Shown here: positions 16,407 through 24,868 of the stretch, in pieces
Layout: each line of letters opens with the position of its first letter
Position numbering within the stretch: position 1 is the stretch's first letter
Assembly: GCF_026342735.1 (NCBI RefSeq)
Contig: NZ_JAPEMM010000001.1
Coordinates: 5,208,001 to 5,272,000 of the forward strand
DNA: 64,000 nucleotides
Direction: 5' to 3'
DNA from: Streptomyces sp. NBC_00193
GTDB lineage: Bacteria; Actinomycetota; Actinomycetes; Streptomycetales; Streptomycetaceae
The notes under the pieces: model-generated
Seen by the model: only the letters and a program-made list of their open reading frames with translations
Told to the model about the DNA's origin: nothing
The model's database searches: none
Program-made: the position numbers and the translations under genes

Positions 16407-17318
16407 TCAGGCGTGGCAGAGGATCGGCGTCCCGCCGTTCATCACCGTCATGTCCTGCAGCACCGCCAGGATGTCCAGCGGGACCCCCTCGGGCTCACCG
16501 GCCAGCTCCGCGTACGCCCGGTGCAGGTTGGACACCAGCCGCTCGCTCTCCCGCCAGCCGGCGAACTCCCCGAGATCGGCCTGCCGGGCCGTCTCCAGCG
16601 GGGTCAGCCCCTTCGCGCGGCCCTCCCGGGCCAGCTCGGCCACGTACCGCAGATAGCGCTCGGTGGCCTCGTACGCCCCGGGATCCGTCAGCGGGCCGTG
16701 GCCCGGTACGACCGTCTCCGCGCCCAGCGAGCGCAACAGCTCCAGCGCCCGCAGCGAACCGGCCAGCGAGCCCATGGCCAGGAACGGCGTGCCCTCCGCG
16801 AAGACCAGGTCGCCGGTGAAGACGACCTGCTGCTCGGGCAGCCAGACGATGGAATCGCCCGTGGTGTGTGCGACGCCCGGGTGGATGACCCGTACCTCGG
16901 TCTCCCCGACGTACAGCGTCATCCGGTCGCCGTACGTCAGGTCGGGCGCGGTGATGTCCAGCGAGCCGAAGTCGGTCGCCGGCCAGATCAGCTCCAGCTG
17001 GCGCCCGGCGGCGAGCTGCTCGGAACGCGCGTTCTCGTGCCCCAGGACCAGTGCCTCCGGGGCGAACACGCCGTTGCCGTAGGTGTGGTCGCCGTGGTGG
17101 TGGGTGTTGACCACCGTGCGGGGGAGCGGCGCCCCCGCGGCCAGCACCGCCGCGCGCAGGGCCAGCGCCCGCCGCTCGGTGGCCGCCGTGTCGACGAGCA
17201 GCGTCCGGCCGCCGCCGGTCACGAAACCGGCGTTGTTGAGGCACCAGCCGCCGTCCGGCTGCACGTAGGCGTAGACCCCGGGCGCGGGCTGGACGACGTA
17301 GGGCTCTTCGGCGGGCAT
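16407..17318 (-). CDS. MBL-fold metallo-hydrolase
   Basis: A 303-residue metallo-beta-lactamase-fold enzyme. The HxHxDH motif is VVNTHHHGDHTYGN, the further metal ligands fall at GVAHTTGDSIVW (His) and VFTGDLVFAEG (Asp), and the final His is in VVPGHGPLTD. Family members hydrolyse lactones, thioesters or phosphoesters; a quinoprotein-relay-like or lactonase role is possible. The ATG at 17318 follows GGGGAGAG. It is upstream of and co-directional with the phosphotransferase gene, but the intervening 161 bases carry an operator-like site, so separate transcription is likely. Confidence 0.85.
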   Translation of the reverse strand: MPAEEPYVVQPAPGVYAYVQPDGGWCLNNAGFVTGGGRTLLVDTAATERRALALRAAVLAAGAPLPRTVVNTHHHGDHTYGNGVFAPEALVLGHENARSEQLAAGRQLELIWPATDFGSLDITAPDLTYGDRMTLYVGETEVRVIHPGVAHTTGDSIVWLPEQQVVFTGDLVFAEGTPFLAMGSLAGSLRALELLRSLGAETVVPGHGPLTDPGAYEATERYLRYVAELAREGRAKGLTPLETARQADLGEFAGWRESERLVSNLHRAYAELAGEPEGVPLDILAVLQDMTVMNGGTPILCHA

Positions 17319-17399
17319 CTGCGCTCTCCCCGGGTTGCTGTGACGGGCGCCTGGCATCCTGCCAGTCACGGCGGCCCGGGGGGAGGGGGAGTCCGGACG

Positions 17400-17702
17400 T
17401 CAGTGGTCGTCGTAGTGGCCGTCGTGCTCCGCGTGCCGGTGCCCGTCGTGCAGGTAGTCGACGTGGTCCCCGTGCCGGACCGAGCCGTGACCGCAGTCCG
17501 CGCCGTGGGCGTGCTCGTGCGCGGTGTGCGGGGCGTGCCCGGAGGGCTCGCATTCGTCCCAGTGTCCGGAGTGCTCGCGGTGCAGATGGCCGTCGTGCGC
17601 GTAGTCGACGTGGTCGCCGTGCTCGACCGCCTGGTGTCCGCAGTCGGGCCCGTGGGCGTGGGCGTGCTCCTGCGCGGGGTGTTCCTGGTGCAGAGTCGTC
17701 AT
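17400..17702 (-). CDS. Small histidine-rich metal-binding protein with a duplicated block
   Basis: A 100-residue hydrophilic protein with about 30% His and some Asp and Cys. Two homologous blocks of about 35 residues repeat: EHAHAHGPDCGHQAVEHGDH and HEHAHGADCGHGSVRHGDHV, each continuing VDY-HDGH-H. Each block has one Cys in DCGH. There is no signal peptide and no membrane segment. The composition fits a cytosolic Zn, Ni or Co buffer. No Zur or Nur box was recognised upstream. Similar proteins are known in streptomycetes but are uncharacterised as far as I recall. Confidence 0.75.
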   Translation of the reverse strand: MTTLHQEHPAQEHAHAHGPDCGHQAVEHGDHVDYAHDGHLHREHSGHWDECEPSGHAPHTAHEHAHGADCGHGSVRHGDHVDYLHDGHRHAEHDGHYDDH

Positions 17703-17794
17703 GACGCCGACGCTAGTGCGGAACAACCGGGTTCGCCCCTTGTGTCCGCTACGCGCCGGAGTGGCATCACAAGGCGGACCATCGGTTCGTCGGC

Positions 17795-18310
17795 TCACAC
17801 GATGAGCGCCATCGCGAACACGGCCAGGCCCACCGTGCACGCCGTCGCGGCCAGCGCCGCACCCACGGCGAGCCCGGCCGGCCGCGCCGCCGCCAGCTCC
17901 CGCACCCGCCGGTGCGCCACCCCCATGAAGGCCAGCAAGAGCAGCGCGATCACCGCGCACCCGGCGACCGCCACCAGGGAGCCGGACCCGTGCAGGGCCT
18001 GGCGCAGCGCCAGTACGGCCACCACCGCGCAGGACAGCGTCGTACGCCGCCACGCGAGCCGGGTCCGCTCGGGCTGCAGCCCCGCGTCACGCCCGCCAGG
18101 GCCTGTCGCCACACTCCCGTCTGCCTCGCGACGCCTGGCACGGGCTCTCGCCGCACCGGACGGAAGCCAAGTACGTCCAGTACGCCGACTTCCGCCCGGC
18201 ACGCCGAGAGCACGCACCAGACGCCGCGAGGCCGCCCTTCGGGCCACGACGGGAGTGTGGCGACAGGCCCTGGGCCCCTCGCGGTCGGCGGCGTCGGCCG
18301 AGGCGCTCAC
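17795..18310 (-). CDS. DUF202 membrane protein with a MITE-encoded insertion
   Basis: The last 100 residues are a complete DUF202 domain: RDAGLQPERTRLAWRRTTLS then three hydrophobic helices ending LAVFAMALIV. The GTG at 18310 overlaps the stop of the upstream DUF202 gene (GTGA), an arrangement usual for this tandem pair. Between the short native start (VSASADAADREG) and the domain lie about 58 Arg-rich residues encoded by the palindromic element at 18096-18273, which stays in frame with no stop. The protein may be made with the extension, or from an internal start. Function of DUF202 proteins is unknown. Confidence 0.75.
   Translation of the reverse strand: MSASADAADREGPRACRHTPVVARRAASRRLVRALGVPGGSRRTGRTWLPSGAARARARRREADGSVATGPGGRDAGLQPERTRLAWRRTTLSCAVVAVLALRQALHGSGSLVAVAGCAVIALLLLAFMGVAHRRVRELAAARPAGLAVGAALAATACTVGLAVFAMALIV
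18096..18273. mobile_element. MITE-like palindromic element inserted in frame
   Basis: A 178-base element with perfect 26-base terminal inverted repeats (18096-18121 and 18248-18273, tips CCAGGGCCTGTCGCCACA). The interior continues as an imperfect palindrome: GCCTCGCGACGCCTGG is mirrored by a diverged copy, with CGGAAG and CTTCCG near the centre, apart from a small asymmetric insertion in the right arm. No transposase is encoded, so it would need to be moved in trans. No clear target-site duplication was identified. The palindrome suggests a MITE or a hairpin-forming repeat, and I recall similar ends scattered in Streptomyces genomes. Confidence 0.75.
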
Positions 18311-18705
18311 CGCCCCTTCGTCCAGCCGAGCAGGACGACCACCACCATCGCCACCGCGACCAGCCCGACCCCCAGGCTCAGCACCACCGGGAACCGGGAC
18401 ATCGGCAGGTCCTCGCCGCGCCGCATGGCCCGCTCGCACCGCACCCAGTGGTTCACCGCGCGCAGGGAGCAGGCCGCGCCCACCGCGAGCAGCGCGAAGG
18501 CCATCGCCACGCGCACCGCCCACCGCAGGTCGGGCAGGAACTGGTCCACGGCGAACCCGCCGCCGATCAGGGCCAGGGCGGTCCTGATCCAGGCCAGGAA
18601 GGTCCGCTCGTTGGCCAGCGAGAAGCGGTAGTCGGGGGTCTCGCCCTCGTCCCTCACCCGAGCCGGCGCGAACCACAGCCGCACGTCCTTGACGAAGTCG
18701 ATCAC
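18307..18705 (-). CDS. YidH-type DUF202 membrane protein
   Basis: A 132-residue protein with a cytoplasmic N-terminus, then the DUF202 signature DYRFSLANERTFLAWIRTAL and three hydrophobic helices near residues 38-55, 62-80 and 105-126. Its TGA overlaps the GTG of the second DUF202 gene, so the two are coupled. The GTG start has only a weak ribosome-binding site, but TAGATT lies 7 bases before it, so a leaderless transcript is possible. Function unknown; the tandem pair suggests a hetero-oligomer. Confidence 0.85.
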   Translation of the reverse strand: MIDFVKDVRLWFAPARVRDEGETPDYRFSLANERTFLAWIRTALALIGGGFAVDQFLPDLRWAVRVAMAFALLAVGAACSLRAVNHWVRCERAMRRGEDLPMSRFPVVLSLGVGLVAVAMVVVVLLGWTKGR

Positions 18706-18774
18706 CCGCCCAATCTACTGGCGCCCCGCCCCCACGGCGCCCGGAGCCGCCCCGCCCCGCAACCCCGAGCCGAC

Positions 18775-19302
18775 CTACCCCCGCCCCGAGAGGAACTCCC
18801 GCAGCCTGCGGTACGCCTCCAGCCCGTCCGGCACCCACGGCCAGGAGCCGTCCGCGACCCGCCGCGCCACCTCCTCCTCGGAGAGCCACGCGTGCCAGGC
18901 CACCTCCGAGGCCTGCGGCCGGACCGGCAGCTCGCAGCGGACCTCGTGCACGTAGCTCCACCAGGAACCGCCCGGGCCCTCGTACAAGAACTTGAACAGC
19001 GGCTCGGGCTGGGGCAGCCCGAGCCCCGCCACCCCCAGCTCCTCCTCCGCCTCCCGCAGGGCCGCCTGCGCGTAGCTCTCGCCGGCGCCGACCACCCCGC
19101 CCACGAACATGTCGTAGAACGAGGGGAAGACCAGCTTCGAATCCGTCCGCCGGTGCGTGAAGATCCGCCCCTCCCCGTCCCGCGCCAGCACGAACGCGCA
19201 GCGGTGGATCAGCCCGGCCGCGTACACCTCGCCCCGCGGCGCGCGCCCCGTCACCCGGTCCTCCCGGTCCACCACGTCCAGTACCTCGTCGGCCGCGCTC
19301 AT
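18775..19302 (-). CDS. NUDIX hydrolase
   Basis: A 175-residue protein with the Nudix box GVVGAGESYAQAALREAEEELGV, matching GX5EX7REUXEEXGU. The start MSAADEVLDVVDREDRVTGR and the RCAFVLARDGEGRIFTHRRT strand resemble the isopentenyl-diphosphate isomerase-like or YfcD-like Nudix branch. It hydrolyses a nucleoside diphosphate linked to another group; the substrate is unknown. The ATG at 19302 follows GGAGGG. It is divergent from the flavoprotein gene at 19385, with 82 bases between. Confidence 0.9.
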   Translation of the reverse strand: MSAADEVLDVVDREDRVTGRAPRGEVYAAGLIHRCAFVLARDGEGRIFTHRRTDSKLVFPSFYDMFVGGVVGAGESYAQAALREAEEELGVAGLGLPQPEPLFKFLYEGPGGSWWSYVHEVRCELPVRPQASEVAWHAWLSEEEVARRVADGSWPWVPDGLEAYRRLREFLSGRG

Positions 19303-19384
19303 GCCGTGATCCCTCCGCTCCTGTTGACTGGTTACCGCTCCGTAGCAAAGGATCGCCCCACCATCGACGGAGGACGGGTTCCAC

Positions 19385-21040
19385 ATGACGTACGACGCAG
19401 ACGTGATCGTGATCGGGGCCGGGCTCGCGGGCCTCGTGGCCACCGCCGAGCTCGTCGACGCCGGCCGCAAGGTCATCCTGCTCGACCAGGAGCCCGAACA
19501 GTCCATGGGCGGCCAGGCCCACTGGTCCTTCGGCGGCCTGTTCTTCGTCGACTCGCCCGAACAGCGCCGCATGCGGATCAAGGACACCCGCGAGCTGGCC
19601 CTCCAGGACTGGTCCGGCACCGCCGGCTTCGACCGCGAGGAGGACGCCTGGCCGCGCCGCTGGGCCGAGGCCTACGTGGACTTCGCGGCCGGCGAGAAGC
19701 GCCCCTGGCTGCACGCCCAGGGCGTCCGCTTCTTCCCCGTCGTCGGCTGGGCGGAGCGCGGCGGCTACGACGCGAACGGCCACGGCAACTCCGTCCCCCG
19801 CTTCCACATCACCTGGGGCACCGGCCCCGGCCTCGTGGAGCCCTTCGAGCGCCGGGTACGGGCCGGGGTGGCCCGCGGGCTGGTCCAGCTGAAGTTCCGC
19901 CACCGGGTCACCGGGCTCTCCCGTACCGCGGGCACCCTCGACACCGTGACCGGCGAGGTCCTGGCCCCCTCCGACGCCGTGCGCGGCACCGCGAGCGGCC
20001 GCGAGGCCACCGGGGAGTTCTCCCTGCGCGCCCAGGCCGTGATCGTGACCAGCGGCGGCATCGGCGGCAACCACGACCTCGTACGGGCCCAGTGGCCCGC
20101 CCGCCTGGGCACCCCGCCCGCGCGGATGCTCTCCGGGGTCCCGGCCCACGTGGACGGCCTGATGCTCGGCATCGCGGAAGGGGCGGGCGCCAGCCACATC
20201 AACAAGGACCGGATGTGGCACTACACCGAGGGCATCGAGAACTGGAACCCGATCTGGTCCAAGCACGGCATCCGGATCCTGCCCGGCCCGTCCTCGCTCT
20301 GGCTGGACGCCACCGGCAAGCGGCTGCCCGTGCCGCTGTTCCCCGGCTTCGACACCCTCGGCACGCTCGACCACATCATGAAGACCGGGCACGACCACAC
20401 GTGGTTCGTCCTCAACCAGCGCATCATCGGCAAGGAGTTCGGGCTCTCCGGGTCCGAGCAGAACCCGGACCTGACGGGCAAGTCGGTCCGCGGGGTCATC
20501 GACCGGGCGCGCCAGGCCGTCCCCGGGCCGGTGAAGGCCTTCATGGACAACGGCGCCGACTTCGTGGTGGAAAAGGACCTCTCGGCCCTCGTGCGCGGCA
20601 TGAACGCGATCACCAAGGACGGACTCCTCGACGAGGAGACGGTCCGCCGCGAGATCGTGTCCCGCGACCGGGAGATCGCCAACCCCTTCACCAAGGACCT
20701 CCAGGTCACGGCCATCCACGGCGCCCGCAAGTACCTCGGCGACAAGCTGATCCGCACCGCCGCCCCGCACCGGATCCTGGACCCCGCGGCCGGCCCGCTG
20801 ATCGCCGTCCGGCTCTCGATCCTGACCCGCAAGTCCCTCGGCGGCCTGGAGACCGACCTCTCCTCCCGCGTCCTGACCGCCACGGGAGAACCCCTCCCCG
20901 GCCTCTACGCGGCGGGCGAGGCCGCCGGCTTCGGCGGCGGCGGCGTCCACGGCTACCGGGCCCTGGAGGGCACCTTCCTCGGCGGCTGCATCTTCTCGGG
21001 CCGCGCCGCCGGCCGCGCAGCGGCCGAGGCCGTCTCCTGA
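19385..21040 (+). CDS. FAD-binding dehydrogenase (fumarate reductase/ketosteroid dehydrogenase type)
   Basis: A 551-residue flavoprotein. The Rossmann motif VIVIGAGLAGLVATAELVDAG is at residues 8-28, followed by LDQEPEQSMGGQAHWSFGG. The C-terminal FAD contact is GLYAAGEAAGFGGGGVHGY. This is the FAD_binding_2 group with relatives in 3-ketosteroid delta-1 dehydrogenases and fumarate reductases. The conserved form is found widely in streptomycetes with unknown substrate. The upstream GACTGGTTA resembles part of the operator-like site at 8223, weak evidence for common control. Confidence 0.88.
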   Translation: MTYDADVIVIGAGLAGLVATAELVDAGRKVILLDQEPEQSMGGQAHWSFGGLFFVDSPEQRRMRIKDTRELALQDWSGTAGFDREEDAWPRRWAEAYVDFAAGEKRPWLHAQGVRFFPVVGWAERGGYDANGHGNSVPRFHITWGTGPGLVEPFERRVRAGVARGLVQLKFRHRVTGLSRTAGTLDTVTGEVLAPSDAVRGTASGREATGEFSLRAQAVIVTSGGIGGNHDLVRAQWPARLGTPPARMLSGVPAHVDGLMLGIAEGAGASHINKDRMWHYTEGIENWNPIWSKHGIRILPGPSSLWLDATGKRLPVPLFPGFDTLGTLDHIMKTGHDHTWFVLNQRIIGKEFGLSGSEQNPDLTGKSVRGVIDRARQAVPGPVKAFMDNGADFVVEKDLSALVRGMNAITKDGLLDEETVRREIVSRDREIANPFTKDLQVTAIHGARKYLGDKLIRTAAPHRILDPAAGPLIAVRLSILTRKSLGGLETDLSSRVLTATGEPLPGLYAAGEAAGFGGGGVHGYRALEGTFLGGCIFSGRAAGRAAAEAVS

Positions 21041-21068
21041 GCCGGAGGACCCGCCCCCAGGACTCTTC

Positions 21069-21494
21069 CTAGGGCAGGCGGGTCACCAGGCGGAACCGTT
21101 CCGCCACGACCGGGGTGTCGTCGTCGACCGTGAAGTGCGGGTCGCCGACGGCCTCCCGCATCTGCGGGCCGTGCCAGAACTCCTCGTGGCCCGAACGCCA
21201 TTCGGCCACTGACGTGAAACCCTCGCCCTCGTCCAGCGCGTGCCGCAGGTCCACGTCCGCCAGCCGCAGGACCCGTACGTCCGTCACCTCCAGGACACCC
21301 ACCGGACGCCCGGCGGAGTCCACGATCACCATCCGCTCGCCCGCCACGGGCAGCGGGTCCCCCGCCGCCTCGTAATCGGCCAGGACGCCCGTGGTCGTGG
21401 TCTTGGCGCCGCTCAGGACGGCCGCCACCAGCCTGTCGCGCAGCGGGCCGGGGAAGGCGAACTCGATGGGCGGGAGGTCTGCGTAGGCCGTCAT
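21069..21494 (-). CDS. ASCH domain protein
   Basis: A 141-residue protein comprising one ASCH domain, a PUA-like fold thought to bind RNA or nucleosides. Typical features are FAFPGPLRDRLVAAVLSGAK (the G-x-K-T-T-T element), PVAGERMVIVDSAGRPVGVL and the C-terminal EEFWHGPQ. The homologous E. coli YqfB is an amidohydrolase for N4-acetylcytidine, so that activity is possible. It converges on the flavoprotein gene, and no clear hairpin lies between them. Confidence 0.85.
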   Translation of the reverse strand: MTAYADLPPIEFAFPGPLRDRLVAAVLSGAKTTTTGVLADYEAAGDPLPVAGERMVIVDSAGRPVGVLEVTDVRVLRLADVDLRHALDEGEGFTSVAEWRSGHEEFWHGPQMREAVGDPHFTVDDDTPVVAERFRLVTRLP

Positions 21495-21722
21495 GGAACC
21501 CAGCCTACGGTCCTGCGCGCGGCCCGGCCCGGACCGGGACGCCTCCCGCCGGAAACATGCCGCGAACCGCCACAAGCGCGCCAACTCGGCCACTCGAAAG
21601 ACCAGTTGAAACGAGCCACCCGGTGGACTGGACCTTGACGCGGAGCTGTGCGTACCGCTTTGCTGTGCGTGATCTTCCAGCCACACCGCCCAACCGCCCG
21701 CGTCCTGGAGGGAAACCCGCGG

Positions 21723-22670
21723 ATGTCGCCCCCTCCGCCGCCCCTCGGCCGCGCCCGCAAGCGGGACGCCCAGCTCTTCGACCCCGCCCTCTGCGACACG
21801 GAACTCGTCGACGTGCGCGCGCAGTTCACCCAGGGCCGCTGGGCCAAGGCCCGCTCCCTCCTCGTCGCCACGGGCGACGACTGGGACCGCCGGGGGCACC
21901 GTCTCGTGGTCCTCGCCGAGACCCCGGCCGCCACCGCATGGGCGCGCGAATGGCTCCTCGCCGAACCGGAGAGCGCCGACGCCGTCACCCTCCTCGCCTG
22001 CGCGGCCGTCTTCGGCGCCCTGCGCCGCAAGGGCACCCCCGAGGCGGCCGACGAGGCCTGCCGCCGCGCCGCGGCTCTGCTCCCGGCCGACCCCACCCCC
22101 TGGCTCGGCCTGCTGCTCCTCACCCGCGCCTTCGGCACCGAGGAGGAGTTCAGCCGCCACTTCGACCAGGTCCGGGCCCGCCACCGCGAACACCACCACG
22201 CCCACCACCTGATGGTCTCCCGGCTGGCCGAACGGGCCCCGGCCGCCGGCAGCGACCCGCTCCACGAGGTCTACGACTTCGCCGCCTGGGCCGCCGAGGA
22301 GTCCCCGGCCGACTCCCCGCTCGCCGTCCTCCCCGTCATCGCCCACGCCGAGCGCTACCGCGTCCTCGCCGCCGGCCAGGGCCACGGCCCGGACGCCGGG
22401 GCGGAGCACTGGTCCGGCCGCCGCGCCCGCCAGGTGCTGCGCTCCGCCTTCGACTGGTGGCTGGAGTGGGAGCGCGAGGACCACCCCCGCAACCGGGTGG
22501 ACCTCAACTTCCTCGCCCACGCCAAACTCTGCGAGGGCCGCCCCGCCGAGGCCGCCGCCCTCTTCCAGCGCATCGGCAGCCACGCCACCCAGGCCCCCTG
22601 GTCCTACCCGGACCGCGACCCGCACAAGGCCTTCCTCGCCGCACGCAGCGCCGCGCTCGGCACCGCCTGA
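21723..22670 (+). CDS. Hypothetical protein with TPR-like helical repeats
   Basis: A 315-residue soluble protein of no recognised family. It is made largely of Ala/Glu/Arg amphipathic helices, such as QFTQGRWAKARSLLVATGDD, DEACRRAAALLPADPTPWLG and AKLCEGRPAEAAALFQRIGS, which suggests TPR-like scaffolding. A histidine-rich patch (REHHHAHHL) lies mid-protein. The ATG at 21723 is chosen because GGAGGG lies 12 bases upstream. It is followed about 108 bases later by an amino-acid permease gene in the same direction. No function is proposed. Confidence 0.7.
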   Translation: MSPPPPPLGRARKRDAQLFDPALCDTELVDVRAQFTQGRWAKARSLLVATGDDWDRRGHRLVVLAETPAATAWAREWLLAEPESADAVTLLACAAVFGALRRKGTPEAADEACRRAAALLPADPTPWLGLLLLTRAFGTEEEFSRHFDQVRARHREHHHAHHLMVSRLAERAPAAGSDPLHEVYDFAAWAAEESPADSPLAVLPVIAHAERYRVLAAGQGHGPDAGAEHWSGRRARQVLRSAFDWWLEWEREDHPRNRVDLNFLAHAKLCEGRPAEAAALFQRIGSHATQAPWSYPDRDPHKAFLAARSAALGTA

Positions 22671-22778
22671 CCTCAGCCCGGCCCGTACCGCCCAGCACGA
22701 AGAGCTCCAGCCGGAACCACCCCGCACGCACCGCTCAGCAAGTGCCGCTCAGTCCCCACCTGAAAGGACACCCCCGCC

Positions 22779-24350
22779 ATGCCGACGGGCAGATCCACCA
22801 CGCTCACCGACCCGGCCGGCCAGGCCGAGATCCGTACGTACAAGGGCCAGGACCGCGCCCTGCGCGCCGACCGCCTCGGCACCGCGGGCTTGCTGCTGTC
22901 CGTGCTCGCCGCGAGCGCGCCCCTGATGGTCGTCGCGGGCGTCATGCCCACCACCTTCGGGGTCATGGGCATCGTCGGGCAGCCCCTGCTGTTCGTGATC
23001 CTCGGCGCCGTCCTCGCGCTCTTCAGCGTCGGCTACGCCGAGATGAGCCGGCACGTCCACAACGCCGGTGCCTTCTACGCCTACATCGCGCGCGGACTCG
23101 GCCCCACCGCGGGCGCCGGCGCCTCGTTCGTCGCCCTCGTCGCCTACAGCGCCATGCAGGTCGGCGTCTACGGCATCCTCGGCTTCGAGATCTCCGGCCT
23201 CTTCGCCACCTACCTCGACACCGAACTCGCCTGGTGGATACCGGCGCTGGCCGCCGTCGCCCTCACCGGCGCGCTCGGCTGGCTGAAGATCGACCTCAAC
23301 GCCAAGGTCCTCGGCGTCCTCCTGCTCATCGAGGTGCTCCTCGTCGTCGTCTTCGACGTCGCCGCCCTCGGCAAGCCCGGCCCCGAAGGCCTCTCGCTGC
23401 ACGCCTTCAACCCCGAGACCCTCACCGGCGCGGGCCTCGGCACCGCCCTGTGCTTCTGCATCGCCGCCTTCGTCGGCTTCGAGCAGTCCCCGGTGTACGC
23501 CGAGGAGACCAGCAAGCCGCACATCGTCGTCTCCCGGGTGATGTTCCTCGCCGTCGGCTTCGTCGCCCTCTTCTTCGCCCTCAGCGCCTGGGCCCTCTCC
23601 GTCGCCACCGGCCCCGGCGAGGTGGTCAAGGCCTCCGCCGAAGCCGGCCCCGGCCTGCTCTTCCAGCTCACCGAGAGCCGGCTGGGCACCACCTTCACCG
23701 ACGTCCTGCACGTCCTGTTCGTGACCGGCATGTTCGCGGCGATGCTCAGCTTCCACAACGTCGTCGCCCGCTACGCCTTCGCCATGGGCCGCGAGGGCCT
23801 GCTCCCGGCAGCCTTCGGCCGCACCAACAAGGGCACCGGCGCCCCCGCCACCGGCTCGCTCCTGCAGACCGTGATCTCCGTCGTGGTCGTCCTGGCCTTC
23901 GCGTTCACCGACGACGCGCCGGCCGGCGACCCCACCGTGCCCGTCCTGCACCTGTTCACCTGGATGGGCAGCGTCGGCGCCCTCGGCGTGACCCTCCTCA
24001 TGGCCGCCGCCTCCTTCGCGGTCATCGCCTTCTTCGTCCGCCGCGGCACCGCCGGCGCCCAGCTCTGGCGGCTCGGCGCGGCGGGCCTCGCCGGCCTCGC
24101 GCTGCTCGCCATCGCCGTCTACACGGTCAAGGACTTCGGCGTCCTGGTCGGCGCCCAGGAGGGCTCCGCGCTGAGCTGGGCCCTGCCCGGCATCATCGCC
24201 GCCGCCGCCCTCGTGGGCCTGGCGTACGGCCTCTTCCTGCGCTCCGGCCGCCCCGCGGTGCACGCCCGCATCGGCCTGGGGAACGAGGCCTTCCGCCTCG
24301 ACCAGGCGGCGGAATCGGCCGAGGCCGGGATCCCGGCCCCGCGCGCCTGA
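22779..24350 (+). CDS. APC-superfamily amino-acid permease
   Basis: A 523-residue integral membrane protein with about 12 helices. The first unwound-helix region GTAGLLLSVLAASAPLMVVAG and the later GFEQSPVYAEETSKPHIVV (helix 6 region) match the APC family. The predicted substrate is an amino acid or polyamine, with uptake driven by protons or sodium. The start ATG follows AAAGGA. Its last codons and stop lie inside a very long perfect hairpin shared with the convergent gene. Confidence 0.9.
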   Translation: MPTGRSTTLTDPAGQAEIRTYKGQDRALRADRLGTAGLLLSVLAASAPLMVVAGVMPTTFGVMGIVGQPLLFVILGAVLALFSVGYAEMSRHVHNAGAFYAYIARGLGPTAGAGASFVALVAYSAMQVGVYGILGFEISGLFATYLDTELAWWIPALAAVALTGALGWLKIDLNAKVLGVLLLIEVLLVVVFDVAALGKPGPEGLSLHAFNPETLTGAGLGTALCFCIAAFVGFEQSPVYAEETSKPHIVVSRVMFLAVGFVALFFALSAWALSVATGPGEVVKASAEAGPGLLFQLTESRLGTTFTDVLHVLFVTGMFAAMLSFHNVVARYAFAMGREGLLPAAFGRTNKGTGAPATGSLLQTVISVVVVLAFAFTDDAPAGDPTVPVLHLFTWMGSVGALGVTLLMAAASFAVIAFFVRRGTAGAQLWRLGAAGLAGLALLAIAVYTVKDFGVLVGAQEGSALSWALPGIIAAAALVGLAYGLFLRSGRPAVHARIGLGNEAFRLDQAAESAEAGIPAPRA

Positions 24351-24422
24351 CCCGTAGCTGACGTACGAAGAGGGGCCCCGCCACGGCGGGGCCCCTCTTC
24401 GTACGTCAGCTACGGGTCAGGC
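24345..24422. terminator. Bidirectional terminator with perfect 38-base arms
   Basis: Arms at 24345-24382 and 24385-24422 are perfectly complementary with a 2-base loop. The hairpin includes the stop codons of both converging genes (permease TGA 24348-24350, YjdM-like TGA 24417-24419). It is far longer than other terminators in the window. Confidence 0.9.
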
Positions 24423-24776
24423 CTTCTTGACCACGCTGGACTTCAGCTGCATGGCACCGAAGCCGTCGATCTTGCAGTCGATGTCGTGCCCGTCGACCCC
24501 GTCGATGAGCCGGATGTTGCGCACCTTGGTACCGGCCTTGATCCCCGAGGGGCTGCCCTTGACCTTGAGCGCCTTGACGACGGTCACGGTGTCGCCGTCG
24601 CTCAGCACGTTCCCGACGGCGTCCTTCACGACCTGCTCCCCGGCGTCCGCGCCGCCCTCGGCGCCGCCCTCGGCGGGCACCCACTCGTGACCGCACTCGG
24701 GGCACACCACGAGCGCGTTCATCTCGTAGGTGTACTCGCAGGAACATTTCGGGCAAGGGGGAAGATTCTCGTTCAC
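24417..24776 (-). CDS. YjdM/PhnA-family zinc-ribbon protein
   Basis: A 119-residue protein. The N-terminal zinc ribbon CPKCSCEYTYEMNALVVCPE (CxxC...CxxC) is followed by a small SH3-like barrel, VVKDAVGNVLSDGDTVTVVK and GIKAGTKVRNIRLIDGVDGH. It is annotated in many genomes as alkylphosphonate utilisation protein PhnA, but it is not the phosphonoacetate hydrolase and its true role is unclear. The GTG at 24776 is chosen as the family start (VNENLPPC). It converges with the permease gene. Confidence 0.88.
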   Translation of the reverse strand: MNENLPPCPKCSCEYTYEMNALVVCPECGHEWVPAEGGAEGGADAGEQVVKDAVGNVLSDGDTVTVVKALKVKGSPSGIKAGTKVRNIRLIDGVDGHDIDCKIDGFGAMQLKSSVVKKA

Positions 24777-24839
24777 CCGGACAGAATATCCCGAACCACC
24801 CACCGGGATCCTCTGCGCCGAATCTGCCGCCCAACGCAG

Positions 24840-24864
24840 AAAACCCCACGTGAAGTGGGGTTTT
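24840..24864 (-). terminator. Terminator of the tRNA-Leu transcript
   Basis: Perfect arms AAAACCCCAC (24840-24849) and GTGGGGTTTT (24855-24864) with a 5-base loop lie right after the tRNA on its strand. The stem ends in T residues on the minus strand, as expected for an intrinsic terminator. Confidence 0.8.
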
Positions 24865-24868
24865 CGCT

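Noticed and set aside
1..21040. A secondary-metabolite gene cluster in the first 21 kb
   Set aside because: No PKS, NRPS, terpene synthase or other core enzyme. The genes fit acyl-CoA catabolism and regulation.
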